A stretch of 64,000 nt of DNA from UBA5069 sp963773745 (GTDB taxonomy: Bacteria; Chloroflexota; Anaerolineae; Caldilineales; Caldilineaceae): contig CAVZCL010000001.1 in the NCBI GenBank assembly GCA_963773745.1, positions 1 to 64,000 on the forward strand, given 5' to 3'. The notes beneath the pieces were generated by a model. That model made no database searches. It saw only the letters and a list, made by a program, of their open reading frames with translations, and was not told where the DNA came from. Every line of letters starts with the position of its first letter. Within the stretch, counting starts at the first letter, position 1. Shown here piece after piece: positions 29,398-38,871 of the stretch. The translations under genes were made by a program, and so were the position numbers.

Positions 29398-31213
29398 ATG
29401 GCAATTGAGGCCCCAGCAAACGACACAACACCCACGACGCCTGAGGCAGTGGATTCCCATTCTGGAGTGGCTGCCGAGGTATAACCGTGCCTGGCTACGG
29501 GCGGATGTGATCGCGGGCCTCACGCTCTGGGGCCTTATCACACCGGAGGCGATGGCCTACGCAGGCATTGCTGGCATGCCGCCCCAGGCAGGTCTTTATG
29601 CAATGCTCGTTTCACTGCTCGTCTACGCAATGCTGGGCACGGCGCGTCACCTCAACGTGGGACCCACCTCGGCCTCCGCCGCGCTGCTGGGATCGACGGT
29701 CGCGACCGTCATGGCGGCCGCCGGCATTGCGCAGGCAGAGCAGGCGTCTCTCTATCTTGAGTATGCAGCCGCATTGGCGATTGTTGTCGGCCTGCTCTTT
29801 CTGTTGGCGGGCATTGCCAAACTGGGCTTCATTACGCAGTTCCTCTCCAAACCGGTGATGGACGGCTTTGTGCTTGGTCTGGCCATCTTTATCGCAGTGG
29901 GCCAGATGAACAAGATCTTTGGCGTATCCAAGGTTGAGGGCAATACCGTTGAAAAGCTGCTCCACCTTATCCGTGAGCTGCCCCAGGCCAACTGGGTTAC
30001 GTTCGCCGTTGGCGCTTCGGCACTTGCGTTGCTCTTCCTGCTGCCGCGCCTGAGCAAGAAGCTGCCCGCTGGTCTGGTCGTCCTCTTTGGCTTCATCTTT
30101 CTCAGCACGCTGCTGGATTTGAATGGCCGCTTTGGCGTTGCCGTTGTCGGCGCATTGCCGCAAGGGCTGCCGTCACTGGTGATTCCGACGATTTCGATTT
30201 CGGAGTGGCTTTCCTTCGTCCTGCCCGCGATAGGCATCCTGCTCGTCGTCTTCAGCGAATCATTGGGCCTGGCATCGGAATTTGCCGAGAAACATGGCTA
30301 TGAGGTGGACGCCAACCAGGAGTTGCGCGCCATCGGCATGACCAATTTGCTCAGCGGTATCTTTGGCGGGCTGCTTACCGGTGGGAGCATGTCCTCGTCG
30401 GCGGTCAAGGAAGCGGCGGGCGCGCGCACGCTCGTCTCGAACCTGGCCGCGTGGGTGGCAGTTGTCATCACCGTGCTCTTCCTGACGCCCCTCTTCACCT
30501 CTCTGCCCGAGGCTGTGCTGGGTGCGCTGATTATTCACGCCGTCTATCACCTCATAGTGGCCGGCAAGCTGCATAAGGTGCGCATGATTTCGCCCGCCGA
30601 GTTCTGGCTCGGCCTGGCGGCCATGCTCGGCGTCCTCCTCCTGGACGTGCTGCCTGGCATGCTGATCGGCATGGTGGCAGCGCTCTTGCTCGTGATCGCG
30701 CGCTCCAGCCGCCCACACGTGGCCTCGCTTGGGCGAACCCCGACGGACGCCCCGGACTACACAGATCTGAAGCGCCACCCCGAAAACAGCGCCGTACCGG
30801 GCGTGCTGATCGTACGTGTTGATGCACAACTTTACTATGCGAATGCACAGTACTTCCGCGACAGTGTCAGAGCGCTGGTCAAGGAGCAACTGGCGTCTGC
30901 CAATGGCCTGCGCCTGCACACGGTGATCATGGACGCCGACCTGCAGGATTCGCTTGACCTGACGAGCAGCGACATCCTCAAGGGGCTGATGAAGGAATTG
31001 CACGCCACGCAACTCAACGTGTACGCCGCCAACGTGCATGGACCCGTCGCCGAATTTGGCCGACGCAGCGGCCTGGGCGAAAACTTCGGCGGCGCCCGAA
31101 ACTTCCCCTCTGTGGATGCCGCCGTGCGCTATGCTGAAGCGCACCCCACCTTCATGCAAGGGACCGAAAACGGGGAGGTCTCCTCTGCAGAGCCGGCAGC
31201 GGCAGCGGCATAA
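29398..31213 (+). CDS. SulP family anion transporter with STAS domain (probable early frame change)
   Basis: SulP proteins carry sulfate, bicarbonate or other anions. The product of about 605 residues has the family start (WLRADVIAGLTLWGLITPEAMAYA in part: LTLWGLITPEAMAYAGIAG), GLYAMLVSLLVYAMLGT, about 12 helices and a C-terminal STAS domain (VLIVRVDAQLYYANAQYF onward). The long frame can only start at a TTG at 29405. The ATG at 29398 with AGGA upstream opens a reasonable N terminus (MAIEAPANDTTPTTPEAV) that would join the main frame through one base change near 29435-29450. I prefer that start. Confidence 0.88.
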
Positions 31214-31382
31214 CGCTGCCAACGCTACACGCAAACATCATTTCCAAACCGAGTTGCTGTAACATCATGCGAGTTGCCTCGCTGTCGTGCGCTTTTGCTT
31301 GCGCCATCGCACAGACGTGACAGCCAGTTTTCCATCGCCTGCCGACGTCCCGTTCCTTTTTCAGCTAACCGAGGCAAAGCCA

Positions 31383-32406
31383 ATGCAATCAACAGCAGAC
31401 CCCAAAACGCTGGTCAAGAAAGTACAATTCGACCCGGAGTACCTGGCCGCGTTTCAGAAGAAACTCTTTATCGAAGGACCGCTCACAGCGCGACGGCTCT
31501 CCAACTTCTTCGTCCTCCTACTCCTTGCCACGGTCATAGCCGCCTTCGGCATCGTCAGCGATTCAACCGCGACAGTCATCGGCGCCATGATCGTCGCCCC
31601 GCTCATGGGGCCGATTATGGCCATGGCGGCTGCCATTGTCATGGGTTCCACCACTCGTGCGCTCGCGCGCGCTGGCGCTCGTTGCCGCCGGCGTCGTCTC
31701 GGTCATCATACTGTCCATCCTGATCACGCTGATTGTCCCATCGACGAATATCTCCTTCATGGAGAACTCGCAGATCACCTCACGCGTCGCGCCCGGGCTG
31801 GTTGCGCTGTTGACGGCGCTGGCCTCAGGCGCAGCCGGCGCCTACATCATGTCGCGCGAGGAAATTGCCGACTCCATGGGCGGCGTGGCGATTGCCATAT
31901 CACTTGTGCCGCCGCTCTGTGTCGTGGGCATTGGCATCGGCGAAGGCGAATGGCAGGTTGCACTGGGCGCGATGACACTGTTCATGACCAATTTCCTTGC
32001 CATTCTCCTGGCCGGCGGCATCACCTTTTTGCTGGGCGGCCTGGGCAGCCTCGCCACCAAGGCCGAAGATCAGCGCATGCGCAACCGCTCATTTGCGCTC
32101 GTCTTCATTGCCACACTGGCGATCGCAATTCCTCTCAGCACCACGACCTTCCAGGTGGTGCGTGGCGCGATTGAAACACGCACGGCAACCAATGTGGTGG
32201 ACACATGGGTTGATGGCACGGGCTTCGAGGCGCTGCGCGTGGAGGTAAATGGCAACCGCGTGATTACAACCGTCGTCGGCTACGGCACGCCTCCTTCCGC
32301 CAGAGAACTCGCCAACGTGATGGCAGTGGCGTTGAATCGGCCCGTCGTTATCAGCCTGCGCGCGATCCCTTCGCAGATTGAAGCTTCGGGCCTGCCGACG
32401 CCCTGA
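31383..32406 (+). CDS. DUF389 family membrane protein (one frame change)
   Basis: The family (also described as a hydrophobic-domain protein of about 340 residues) is polytopic and of unknown function. The first half holds LFIEGPLTARRLSNFFVLLL and the conserved block ATVIGAMIVAPLMGPIMAMA. The frame changes near 31660-31670, and the second half continues with VAAGVVSVIILSILITLIVP, SREEIADSMGGVAIAISLVPPLCVVG and three more helices. A soluble tail of about 90 residues follows. One extra base explains the break. It follows the SulP gene by 169 bases and precedes a terminator. Confidence 0.85.
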
Positions 32407-32434
32407 TGGCGCGTTCACTGAGAAAGCCGTCCGA

Positions 32435-32465
32435 GCGAGGCTTCCGTTTATGGAAGCCTCGCTTT
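32435..32465 (+). terminator. terminator of the DUF389 gene
   Basis: GCGAGGCTTCC (32435-32445) pairs with 32452-32462 around GTTTAT, then TTT. Stem and loop nearly match the terminator at 26421-26457. Confidence 0.8.
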
Positions 32466-32618
32466 GCGCGTCCAAATGCGCGAGTGGCACTTTTCACTTT
32501 GGGGCGCGTTCCGGCTAAAGTTGAGGGGTGCATCGTTTCGCAGCCGCGCACAGGGTCGCCTCTCACCCGCCACCTTATCAACGCCGATACCTACCACACC
32601 CTCACCACCGAAATCCTT

Positions 32619-33578
32619 ATGATACTGACGATTACACCGAATTCTGCCGTCGACCGCATTCTGATCATCGACGAAATCATCCCTGCCACAACCATGCGCT
32701 GCAGCGCCATGATCGACCACATTGGCGGCAAGGGGCTGGACACCTCTATCGCGCTCCACTGCATGGGGGTGGATACGCTGGGGCTCGGCTTTGCCGGCGG
32801 CGTCAACGGGCGCATCATGGCGGACGCGCTGGTGGCCCTTGGCGTGCCGCATGAATTGATTTGGCTTGAGGGCGAAACGCGCATTGCCCACGTCATCGTC
32901 GAGACGAAGCACCACCGCCACAGCCACATCATTGGCGGTGCGCTGCCAACGACCCCCGCGCAAGGCAACGCGTTGCTCGAGCGCATGCGTTTCCATCTGC
33001 CCGAGGCCAGGTGGGTTGTGGGCGGCGGCTCGCTGCCACCGGGACTGCCCACCACGTACGCGGCACAGATTCAGGCCATTGCCAAAGCGGCAGGCGTGCC
33101 CACGCTCTTCGACATGACAGGCCAACCAGTGCACGATCTGCTCGCCGGGCCGGGCGGCCCACCCACAATTCTCAAGATGAATGGCGACGAATTTGCCGCC
33201 ACCTTTTCCGTCGCTGATGAAGTTCTCGCAAATGGTGACCTGCACGCACTGGCTGCCGCAGCCACAGCAACTGTTGCTGAACACAGGCTGAACGCGCTTG
33301 TCCTCACGCTGGGCAAGGAGGGCATTCTGGCGATTACGCCAGAGGGCAAGTTCCATGTGCAAGCGCCCATGCAGCGGGTCTACAACGCGGCCGGCGCCGG
33401 CGATTCGGCATCTGCCGGGATTGTCTGGCGCCTTGGCGAGGGAGACACGTGGGCCGCTGCGCTGCAATGGGGCGCTGCGATAAGCGCCGCCTCGGTGCTC
33501 ACGGATCGCACCGCAATTGTCAATCCAACCGACGCCCAATCGCTCTTCCCCCAGGTGCGCGTGACTGCGCTCACCTGA
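32619..33578 (+). CDS. PfkB family sugar kinase, 1-phosphofructokinase-like
   Basis: The 319-residue kinase begins ILTITPNSAVDRILIIDE, the typical 1-phosphofructokinase / tagatose-6-phosphate kinase start. It has the substrate loop near GGKGLDTSIALHCMG and the ATP site with catalytic Asp in NAAGAGDSASAGI near residue 255. GGKGLD differs from the usual GGKGIN, so the sugar may differ. I chose the ATG at 32619; the frame is open back to 32406 but crosses a terminator there. No fructose PTS gene is nearby. Confidence 0.88.
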   Translation: MILTITPNSAVDRILIIDEIIPATTMRCSAMIDHIGGKGLDTSIALHCMGVDTLGLGFAGGVNGRIMADALVALGVPHELIWLEGETRIAHVIVETKHHRHSHIIGGALPTTPAQGNALLERMRFHLPEARWVVGGGSLPPGLPTTYAAQIQAIAKAAGVPTLFDMTGQPVHDLLAGPGGPPTILKMNGDEFAATFSVADEVLANGDLHALAAAATATVAEHRLNALVLTLGKEGILAITPEGKFHVQAPMQRVYNAAGAGDSASAGIVWRLGEGDTWAAALQWGAAISAASVLTDRTAIVNPTDAQSLFPQVRVTALT

Positions 33579-33655
33579 GATTTCTGTACGCAGCAGAAGC
33601 GGAATACAGCGAAAGCAGAGTGCTTGTTCCAAACGCGCCATACGACCTGATATCG

Positions 33656-33878
33656 GGGCTTCTCAGAAGTCAGAATGAGGTGTGGCAAGCGCCAACAGCA
33701 ACCTCACCCCCGGCCCCTCTCCAGAAATTGGAGAGGGGAGCAGAACAAGTGCGTCACGCTGGAGATGTGACCGATAACGGCGGCGCTGTGCTCCCCTCTC
33801 CAATGTTCTGGAGAGGGGCCGGGGGTGAGGTTGCTGTTGGCGCTTGCCACACCTCATTCTGACTTCTTGAGAAGCCCT
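33656..33878. mobile_element. MITE-like palindromic element, 223 bases, with 11-bp target duplication
   Basis: The two halves are near-exact complements for about 80-100 bases, starting GGGCTTCTC and ending GAGAAGCCC, and each half contains its own small hairpin of the CCCCTCTCC...GGAGAGGGG type. Direct copies of ACCTGATATCG flank it at 33645-33655 and 33879-33889, as expected for a target duplication. There is no transposase inside, so it would have moved in trans. Frames crossing it are not genes. Confidence 0.85.
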
Positions 33879-33896
33879 ACCTGATATCGAGGCGAC

Positions 33897-33925
33897 TGGA
33901 CTCCACCCCTCCTTTGCGGTATAAT
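33897..33925 (+). promoter_or_regulatory. promoter of the OsmC gene
   Basis: TGGACT (33897-33902), a 17-base spacer and a perfect TATAAT (33920-33925). The -35 lies only eight bases beyond the MITE's right target copy. The leader to the ATG at 33997 is about 65 bases. Confidence 0.8.
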
Positions 33926-33996
33926 TGTGAAAAATGGAACAAGCGGATTGGCCCGACCGCTCTTTGTACGGACCGCTTTACCACCCGGAGGAGATC

Positions 33997-34416
33997 ATGG
34001 GTAAGATTACAACCTTCTACAAGGGCGACATGCTCTTTGCATCTCAGATCGGCAACCACACTGTCATGGTGGATGTGCCTGCGTCCATGGGCGGCAGCGA
34101 CCGCGCGCCCACCCCACCCGAGTTCTTTATTGCATCGCTCGGCTCGTGCGTGGGTGCATTTGTGGCGCAATACTGCAACCGCAGCGGCATCAATGCCGAA
34201 GGCATGACGGTCGATGTGACCTTTGACAAGGCCGACGAGCCAACTCGTCTCTGCAACATCAAGGCAATTGTGCACCTGCCCAATGGCGACGTCGGCGCAC
34301 GCAAGGAGGCCATCCTGCGCGTGGCCGAGCACTGCCCCGTGCATGAGACCATCAGCACGATGGAAGGGCTCGAAATCATCCTCGCCGAGCGCGGTGAACT
34401 GGAGCCGGTTGCCTAG
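33997..34416 (+). CDS. OsmC/Ohr family protein
   Basis: OsmC proteins reduce organic hydroperoxides through two Cys residues. The 139-residue product has Cys51 in ASLGSCVGAFVAQYC and a second Cys in AEHCPVHETI near residue 110, in the positions expected for the YhfA-like branch. A strong GGAGGAG ribosome site before the ATG at 33997 outweighs the upstream ATG at 33934, which would add 21 residues. It is a single-gene unit with its own promoter and a strong terminator. Confidence 0.88.
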   Translation: MGKITTFYKGDMLFASQIGNHTVMVDVPASMGGSDRAPTPPEFFIASLGSCVGAFVAQYCNRSGINAEGMTVDVTFDKADEPTRLCNIKAIVHLPNGDVGARKEAILRVAEHCPVHETISTMEGLEIILAERGELEPVA

Positions 34417-34458
34417 CCATAGAGGCTCGCGCCTTTCCAATCCGAAGGATTGAAGTGC

Positions 34459-34493
34459 AAACGGCCGCCGACGAATCTCGTCGGCGGCCGTTT
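34459..34493 (+). terminator. strong hairpin terminator after the OsmC gene
   Basis: A 16-bp perfect stem (AAACGGCCGCCGACGA at 34459-34474 with 34478-34493) has a three-base loop and ends in TTT. Confidence 0.88.
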
Positions 34494-34642
34494 CGTTGGC
34501 TGCGACAACGACAGGACGGCCCGCCGCAATCAGCCGCAGCGGCCGTTGGGGATGCACCCTGCGGGAAAGCCACGTGTGACCATACGTATGAGAGCGTCTA
34601 TACTGATTCCATCGACGCGCACGTTACACCGAGCAATTGATA

Positions 34643-36316
34643 ATGGCATCTCCCGAAAAGACCGAATTGCAACAAACAGCAGCCACCATGGCTGCCGATG
34701 TTGATGCGCCAACCGTAGAATCGCCGGCCATCGAGGAGGCCGTTGCCGAGGCAGCGGCTTCATCCGAGTTGGAGGAGTATCTTGACTTTAACCAGCAGCG
34801 CCGCAACCTGATCCCGCGCGCGGCGCTGGTGGGGCTGCTGGCAGGCGGCGTGGCCGTTCTCTTCCGCGCCTTGCTTGCGGGTGGCGATTCGTTGCGTAAC
34901 GGGTTGATTGCCTGGGCGCAGCAGTGGCCGATGATCGGCTGGATCGCCCCTGTGCTCTTTAGCGCTGTCGGGGCTGTCGTCGCCGTGTGGATTGTGCGCC
35001 GCTTCGCACCGGAGGCAAGCGGGTCGGGCATCCCGCACATTGAGGCCGTCCTGCATCGCCTGCGTGATCTCAACTGGCGGCGCGTGCTGCCCGTCAAGCT
35101 GGTTGGCGGCACGCTTGCCATCAGCGCCGGCCTTGCACTGGGGCGAGAGGGGCCCACGGTGCAAATGGGCAGTTCAATGGGTGCGGCTGTGGCTGAGTGG
35201 CTGCACTCGTCCACGCGCGAGCGGCTGGTGCTGATTGCTGCGGGCGCAGGCGCGGGGCTGGCCGCAGCCTTCAACGCACCGCTGGCAGGGCTCGTCTTCG
35301 TGCTCGAAGAGGTTCAGCGCGACTTCCGCCCGGTCGTCTTCGGGGCCGCCTTTATTGCCGCCGCCATTGCCGATATCCTCGCACGGCTTGCTTCCGGCCA
35401 GTTTCCCGTCTTTACGGTTCCAAGCTATCCCGTGCCCCCCATGACTGCGCTGCCCGCGTTTGCGCTTCTGGGCTTGCTGGCCGGGGTTTTCGGCGTCTTC
35501 TTCAACCGCAGCCTGCTGGCTACAATGAATGTCTTCGGTCGCCTGTCCGGCCGCAATATGCTGTGGGCCGTGGCGGCCATCGGTGCAGCCACAGGGCTCG
35601 TCGGCTGGTTTGCACCCGGGCTCATCGGCGGCGGTCACGGCCTCACCGAAGTTGCGCTCGTGGGGCGTGTGGCGCTCGTCACCATTCCGCTCATCTTCAT
35701 CATGCGTTTTGCGCAGACAATCCTCAGCTACAGCACGGGCGCAGCAGGCGGCATCTTTGCGCCGCTGCTTGTGTTGGGCGCGCTGCTGGGGCTGGCAACG
35801 GGCAACCTTGTCCACGAAATTGCCCCCACAGTTGCACCGGATCCCGCCGTCTTTGCCGTGATAGGCATGGCCGCCTACTTCACGGCGATTGTGCGCGCCC
35901 CACTCACCGGCATCGTGCTCATTGTGGAAATGACCGGCAACTACAATCAGATGCTGCCCCTGCTTGTTGCCTGCTTCTGCGCCTACGCCGTTGCCGAGAG
36001 CATGCACGACATCCCCATCTACGAGGCGCTGTTGCAGCGCGACTTGCGGCGCGGCGGCATTGACCACGAGCTGCACAAGCCCATGGTGATTGAGCTTGTG
36101 GTGGAGCCGGATGCCCCTTTTGCAGGCAAACAGATTCGCCAACTGGGGCTGCCGCCCGGCTGCATCATTGTGCGCTGCCGCCAGAGCGGGCGCGAGTGGG
36201 TGCCCAACGCAGCCACGCGCATGGAGCCGCACATGCGCATCACTGCCATGATTGCACCAGAAGCCGCGCTTGGGCTGATCGCCTTGCGCCACGGCTGTGG
36301 CATGGAACCGTCATAG
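34643..36316 (+). CDS. ClC family chloride channel / H+-Cl- exchanger with C-terminal TrkA_C-like domain
   Basis: ClC proteins move chloride, often against protons. The 557-residue product has an acidic cytoplasmic N terminus, then the Cl-binding blocks GSGIPHIEAVL, GREGPTVQMG (gating Glu) and GGIFAPLLVLGALLG. The internal proton Glu is kept in LVFVLEEVQRDFRP, which points to an exchanger rather than a channel. The last 80 residues (MVIELVVEPDAPFAGKQIRQLGLPPGC) form a small regulatory domain of the TrkA_C/RCK_C type. The ATG at 34643 is preferred to a TTG at 34637. Confidence 0.93.
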   Translation: MASPEKTELQQTAATMAADVDAPTVESPAIEEAVAEAAASSELEEYLDFNQQRRNLIPRAALVGLLAGGVAVLFRALLAGGDSLRNGLIAWAQQWPMIGWIAPVLFSAVGAVVAVWIVRRFAPEASGSGIPHIEAVLHRLRDLNWRRVLPVKLVGGTLAISAGLALGREGPTVQMGSSMGAAVAEWLHSSTRERLVLIAAGAGAGLAAAFNAPLAGLVFVLEEVQRDFRPVVFGAAFIAAAIADILARLASGQFPVFTVPSYPVPPMTALPAFALLGLLAGVFGVFFNRSLLATMNVFGRLSGRNMLWAVAAIGAATGLVGWFAPGLIGGGHGLTEVALVGRVALVTIPLIFIMRFAQTILSYSTGAAGGIFAPLLVLGALLGLATGNLVHEIAPTVAPDPAVFAVIGMAAYFTAIVRAPLTGIVLIVEMTGNYNQMLPLLVACFCAYAVAESMHDIPIYEALLQRDLRRGGIDHELHKPMVIELVVEPDAPFAGKQIRQLGLPPGCIIVRCRQSGREWVPNAATRMEPHMRITAMIAPEAALGLIALRHGCGMEPS

Positions 36317-36332
36317 CCGTGTAAACGAAATG

Positions 36333-36420
36333 CGCGCACAGGGATAGGAGCGTAAAAGGCTGGGGCCAGGACGGATATCCGTCCTGGCCCCAGCCTTTTA
36401 CGCTCCTATCCCTGTGCGCG
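36333..36420. repeat. 88-base perfect palindrome, bidirectional terminator core
   Basis: Arms of 44 bases are exact complements with no spacer, centred on GGATATCC. The inner part (AAAAGGCTGGGGCC...GGCCCCAGCCTTTT) is a good bidirectional terminator between the ClC gene ending at 36316 and the cupin gene ending at 36445. The outer 20 bases of each arm extend the symmetry beyond what a terminator needs. Confidence 0.95.
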
Positions 36421-36444
36421 GCACAATCTGCAATTGCGCTACTC

Positions 36445-36855
36445 CTAAGCCACCCATGCGGGAAAGACGCTGCGCAGATATGCCTGCTCCTCAGCGCTCA
36501 AATCCCGATACTCGGTCGGCTCTCCACGGTCGTCGCGGCTCTCCACAATCAGCCACTGCACGTCGCGCGTGCCAATCACGTTGTGCCAGGTTCCTGCCGT
36601 CACGTTATAGACAACGCCCGGCGTCATCTCCACGCACTCCAGGCCTGCGTCCGCTTCGATAAAGAGAACCCCTTGCCCTCTTTGCAGGACAAAGACCTCG
36701 TCGGTGCTGGTGTGGCGCTCGAGCACACCCCAGCCGCTCAGGTCAAAGCGGGGCGACCAGTTCATCAGCGCAACCAGCCAATCGCCATACTCGACGACCG
36801 GCTGAAAGTCCGCTTCCTCATAGGTCAGTTGATCGACGCGCTGTGCACGCATCAT
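36445..36855 (-). CDS. cupin domain protein
   Basis: A single-domain cupin of 136 residues. The beta-barrel is seen in LERHTSTDEVFVLQRGQGVLF (shown in part: HTSTDEVFVLQRGQG), with His and Glu in the first metal motif, and GTWHNVIGTRD with His in the second. The ATG at 36855 overlaps the preceding stop as TGATG. It is the last gene of the left sugar cluster and may be a sugar isomerase or an accessory protein. Confidence 0.75.
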   Translation of the reverse strand: MMRAQRVDQLTYEEADFQPVVEYGDWLVALMNWSPRFDLSGWGVLERHTSTDEVFVLQRGQGVLFIEADAGLECVEMTPGVVYNVTAGTWHNVIGTRDVQWLIVESRDDRGEPTEYRDLSAEEQAYLRSVFPAWVA

Positions 36856-37907
36856 CAAAGCACAATCACTTGCGTCAGGTTTTCGGGGTTATCGGGATCG
36901 TCACCTTTGGCCAGCGCACGGTGCAGTGCCAGCCACTGGAAGAAGGGCAGATAGAGCACGGGGCGCTGCCACTCGTCCAACCCGCTTTGCGTCTCCAGCA
37001 CGTAATCCACGCCGGACCAGTTGAGCTCTCCCCGTGCTTCGCAAATCGCCAGCGTGTGCGCGCCCAGCCCCTTCATTTGGCGCAGGACGGCAATCTCGGC
37101 CTCCGCAGCCGTGTCCGAAATCATGCCCACCACCAGCGCGCTGGGGGCCACCACCGACATGGGGCCGTGGCGGAACTCAAGCACATGGTACGCCTCCGAC
37201 CAGGAGGTGGTCATCTCCTTTGTCTTCAGCATCGCCTCGCAGGCCAGCCCGTAGAAGGCCGCGTTGCCAAGGTAGAAGAAGCGGTCAAGCGAGAGGTCAC
37301 AGCCCAGCGTCCTGGCCAGTGCGCCGTCGCGTGCGAGGAAGTCGGTGAGCGCGCCCGGCAGTGCCGCGAGGCTCTCAAAGCGCGCGCGCTCGTCGGCCAG
37401 CAGCGCCACCAACACCTGGCACATAAGCGCCATGGAGCTGAATGAACGCGTTTGCGCCACCGAAGTCTCCTGCGCAAACTCGGAGAGGAGCACAACGTCG
37501 GCCTTGTCAATCATGGGCGTCTCGGGCACGCACGTAATCGTGACAATCCTGCCATGCGCCCCGAAGCGCGCCCGGTAGGCGTCCATGGCCCAAAGCGTTT
37601 CGGTCGTCGTGCCGGAGCGCGAAATCGTAAGCAGCACCGCGTCAGCGGGCAACTGCGCAACGGGGAAGAGCGCAAGTTCCGACGAGGGAAAAGCCTGTGC
37701 GGCCATGCCACCATGGCGCAGCAGCGTAGCCGCGTGCTGGGCCAGGTAGTAGGTGGAGCCGCAACCGATGACCACGAAGGGCCGCTCGCGCATGCCGACA
37801 ACGGCTTGCGCGAGCGCGTCCCACTGGCTGGCGAACTTGTCAAGCGTCTGCTGCCAGACGACCGCCTGGCTATCAATTTCGAGGCGAGTGAATTCACCAG
37901 CGCCCAT
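36855..37907 (-). CDS. SIS-domain sugar isomerase / aminosugar deaminase-like protein
   Basis: The 350-residue protein has two SIS domains as in the isomerase half of GlmS, AgaS and FrlB. Phosphosugar-binding Ser/Thr blocks are GCGSTYYLAQ and ISRSGTTTETLWA near residues 50 and 97. The C-terminal SIS shows LEFRHGPMSVV and the final segment ends NLTQVIVL, like GlmS-type proteins. There is no glutaminase domain. Encoded beside a sugar importer and a cupin, it probably isomerises or deaminates the imported sugar after phosphorylation. The exact reaction is unclear. Confidence 0.82.
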   Translation of the reverse strand: MGAGEFTRLEIDSQAVVWQQTLDKFASQWDALAQAVVGMRERPFVVIGCGSTYYLAQHAATLLRHGGMAAQAFPSSELALFPVAQLPADAVLLTISRSGTTTETLWAMDAYRARFGAHGRIVTITCVPETPMIDKADVVLLSEFAQETSVAQTRSFSSMALMCQVLVALLADERARFESLAALPGALTDFLARDGALARTLGCDLSLDRFFYLGNAAFYGLACEAMLKTKEMTTSWSEAYHVLEFRHGPMSVVAPSALVVGMISDTAAEAEIAVLRQMKGLGAHTLAICEARGELNWSGVDYVLETQSGLDEWQRPVLYLPFFQWLALHRALAKGDDPDNPENLTQVIVL

Positions 37908-37937
37908 ATGCAATATCTCGTTTCTTTGCAGGCGTGG

Positions 37938-38825
37938 CTATTTGACCGCGCCCATGGTAATGCCTGAAATCATCTTTTCGGAGAGGATGATGAACAAAAC
38001 AATGGTTGGGATCATGACAATCGACACACCCGCGAAGAGCCCCACCCAGTCGCCCGTGTACTGCATGGCATTCTGCAGCGAGTAGAGCCCCAGCGACAAT
38101 GTGCGCCTTTCACTATCCGCCACAAAGACAAGCACGAGCAAATACTCATTCCAGACCATAATACCGTTGAAAATGGCGGCCGTTATGAGGCCGGGCGAAG
38201 CAAGCGGCAGCATGATGTGCCAGAAGACGCCAAAGTCCGATGCGCCATCGATCACGCCTGCCTCTTCAAGTTCGTTGGGCAGCGAGGCGAAGAAGCCCGT
38301 GAGGATATAGACGGTGAAGGGGATGGCCACCGTGACATAGACGAGGATGAGCCCGGGCAGCGTGTTGACGATGCCAAGCCCTGTGACGATGACAAAGAGC
38401 GGAATCAGCAGCAGCAGCACCGGAATGCCCATGCCCGCAATGAAAACTGTTGTAATAAGGCCACGGCCGCGAAAGTTCATGCGGCTGAGCACGTAGGCTG
38501 CGGGCGCCGAAACCGTCAGAATCAGCACGACGGCGCTGAATGTGACAATGAGACTGTTGCGGAAGTAGAGCGCAAAGTTGGCCGCTCCCCATGCCTTTGC
38601 ATAATTCTTGAACTGCCAGATTTCGGGCAACTTGAAGACGTCGCGGAAGACCTCGGAATTGGTCTTGAAGGACGCGAGGAGTACCCAGGCAATCACAAAG
38701 ATCGTAAAGAAAGACCATGCGCTTAGCACCAGGTAGGATGGCGCCTGTGCCCAGAATTTGCGCGTGCGGGCGCGGCGTGCACTGGCATTTTGTTCGTGGC
38801 TGCGATCGGCGCTCATCGTCGTCAT
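37938..38825 (-). CDS. sugar ABC transporter permease (MalG type)
   Basis: The 295-residue permease has six helices and the EAA loop EEAGVIDGASDFGVFWHIMLP near residue 210 (key residues E, A, G, D, G). It ends SEKMISGITMGAVK, as MalG-type subunits do. I chose the ATG at 38825, after GAGAG; an open frame extends to 38915 but lacks features. It lies 46 bases after the first permease. Confidence 0.93.
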   Translation of the reverse strand: MTTMSADRSHEQNASARRARTRKFWAQAPSYLVLSAWSFFTIFVIAWVLLASFKTNSEVFRDVFKLPEIWQFKNYAKAWGAANFALYFRNSLIVTFSAVVLILTVSAPAAYVLSRMNFRGRGLITTVFIAGMGIPVLLLLIPLFVIVTGLGIVNTLPGLILVYVTVAIPFTVYILTGFFASLPNELEEAGVIDGASDFGVFWHIMLPLASPGLITAAIFNGIMVWNEYLLVLVFVADSERRTLSLGLYSLQNAMQYTGDWVGLFAGVSIVMIPTIVLFIILSEKMISGITMGAVK

Positions 38826-38871
38826 AAAACTCTCCCGGCTGTCGTCGCGACTCTCGTCGCTTATCTCGTGG

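Noticed and set aside
33449..33862. 137-residue frame crossing the kinase end and the MITE
   Set aside because: Most of it is inverted-repeat sequence of the element, and it overlaps the true end of the PfkB kinase.
33934..33996. Upstream start for the OsmC protein giving a leaderless mRNA
   Set aside because: The TATAAT spacing would allow it, but the extra 21 residues do not fit the family and GGAGGAG marks the ATG at 33997.
35174..36292. 372-residue minus-strand frame opposite the ClC gene
   Set aside because: It lacks any family pattern; the ClC gating and selectivity motifs on the other strand show the true gene.
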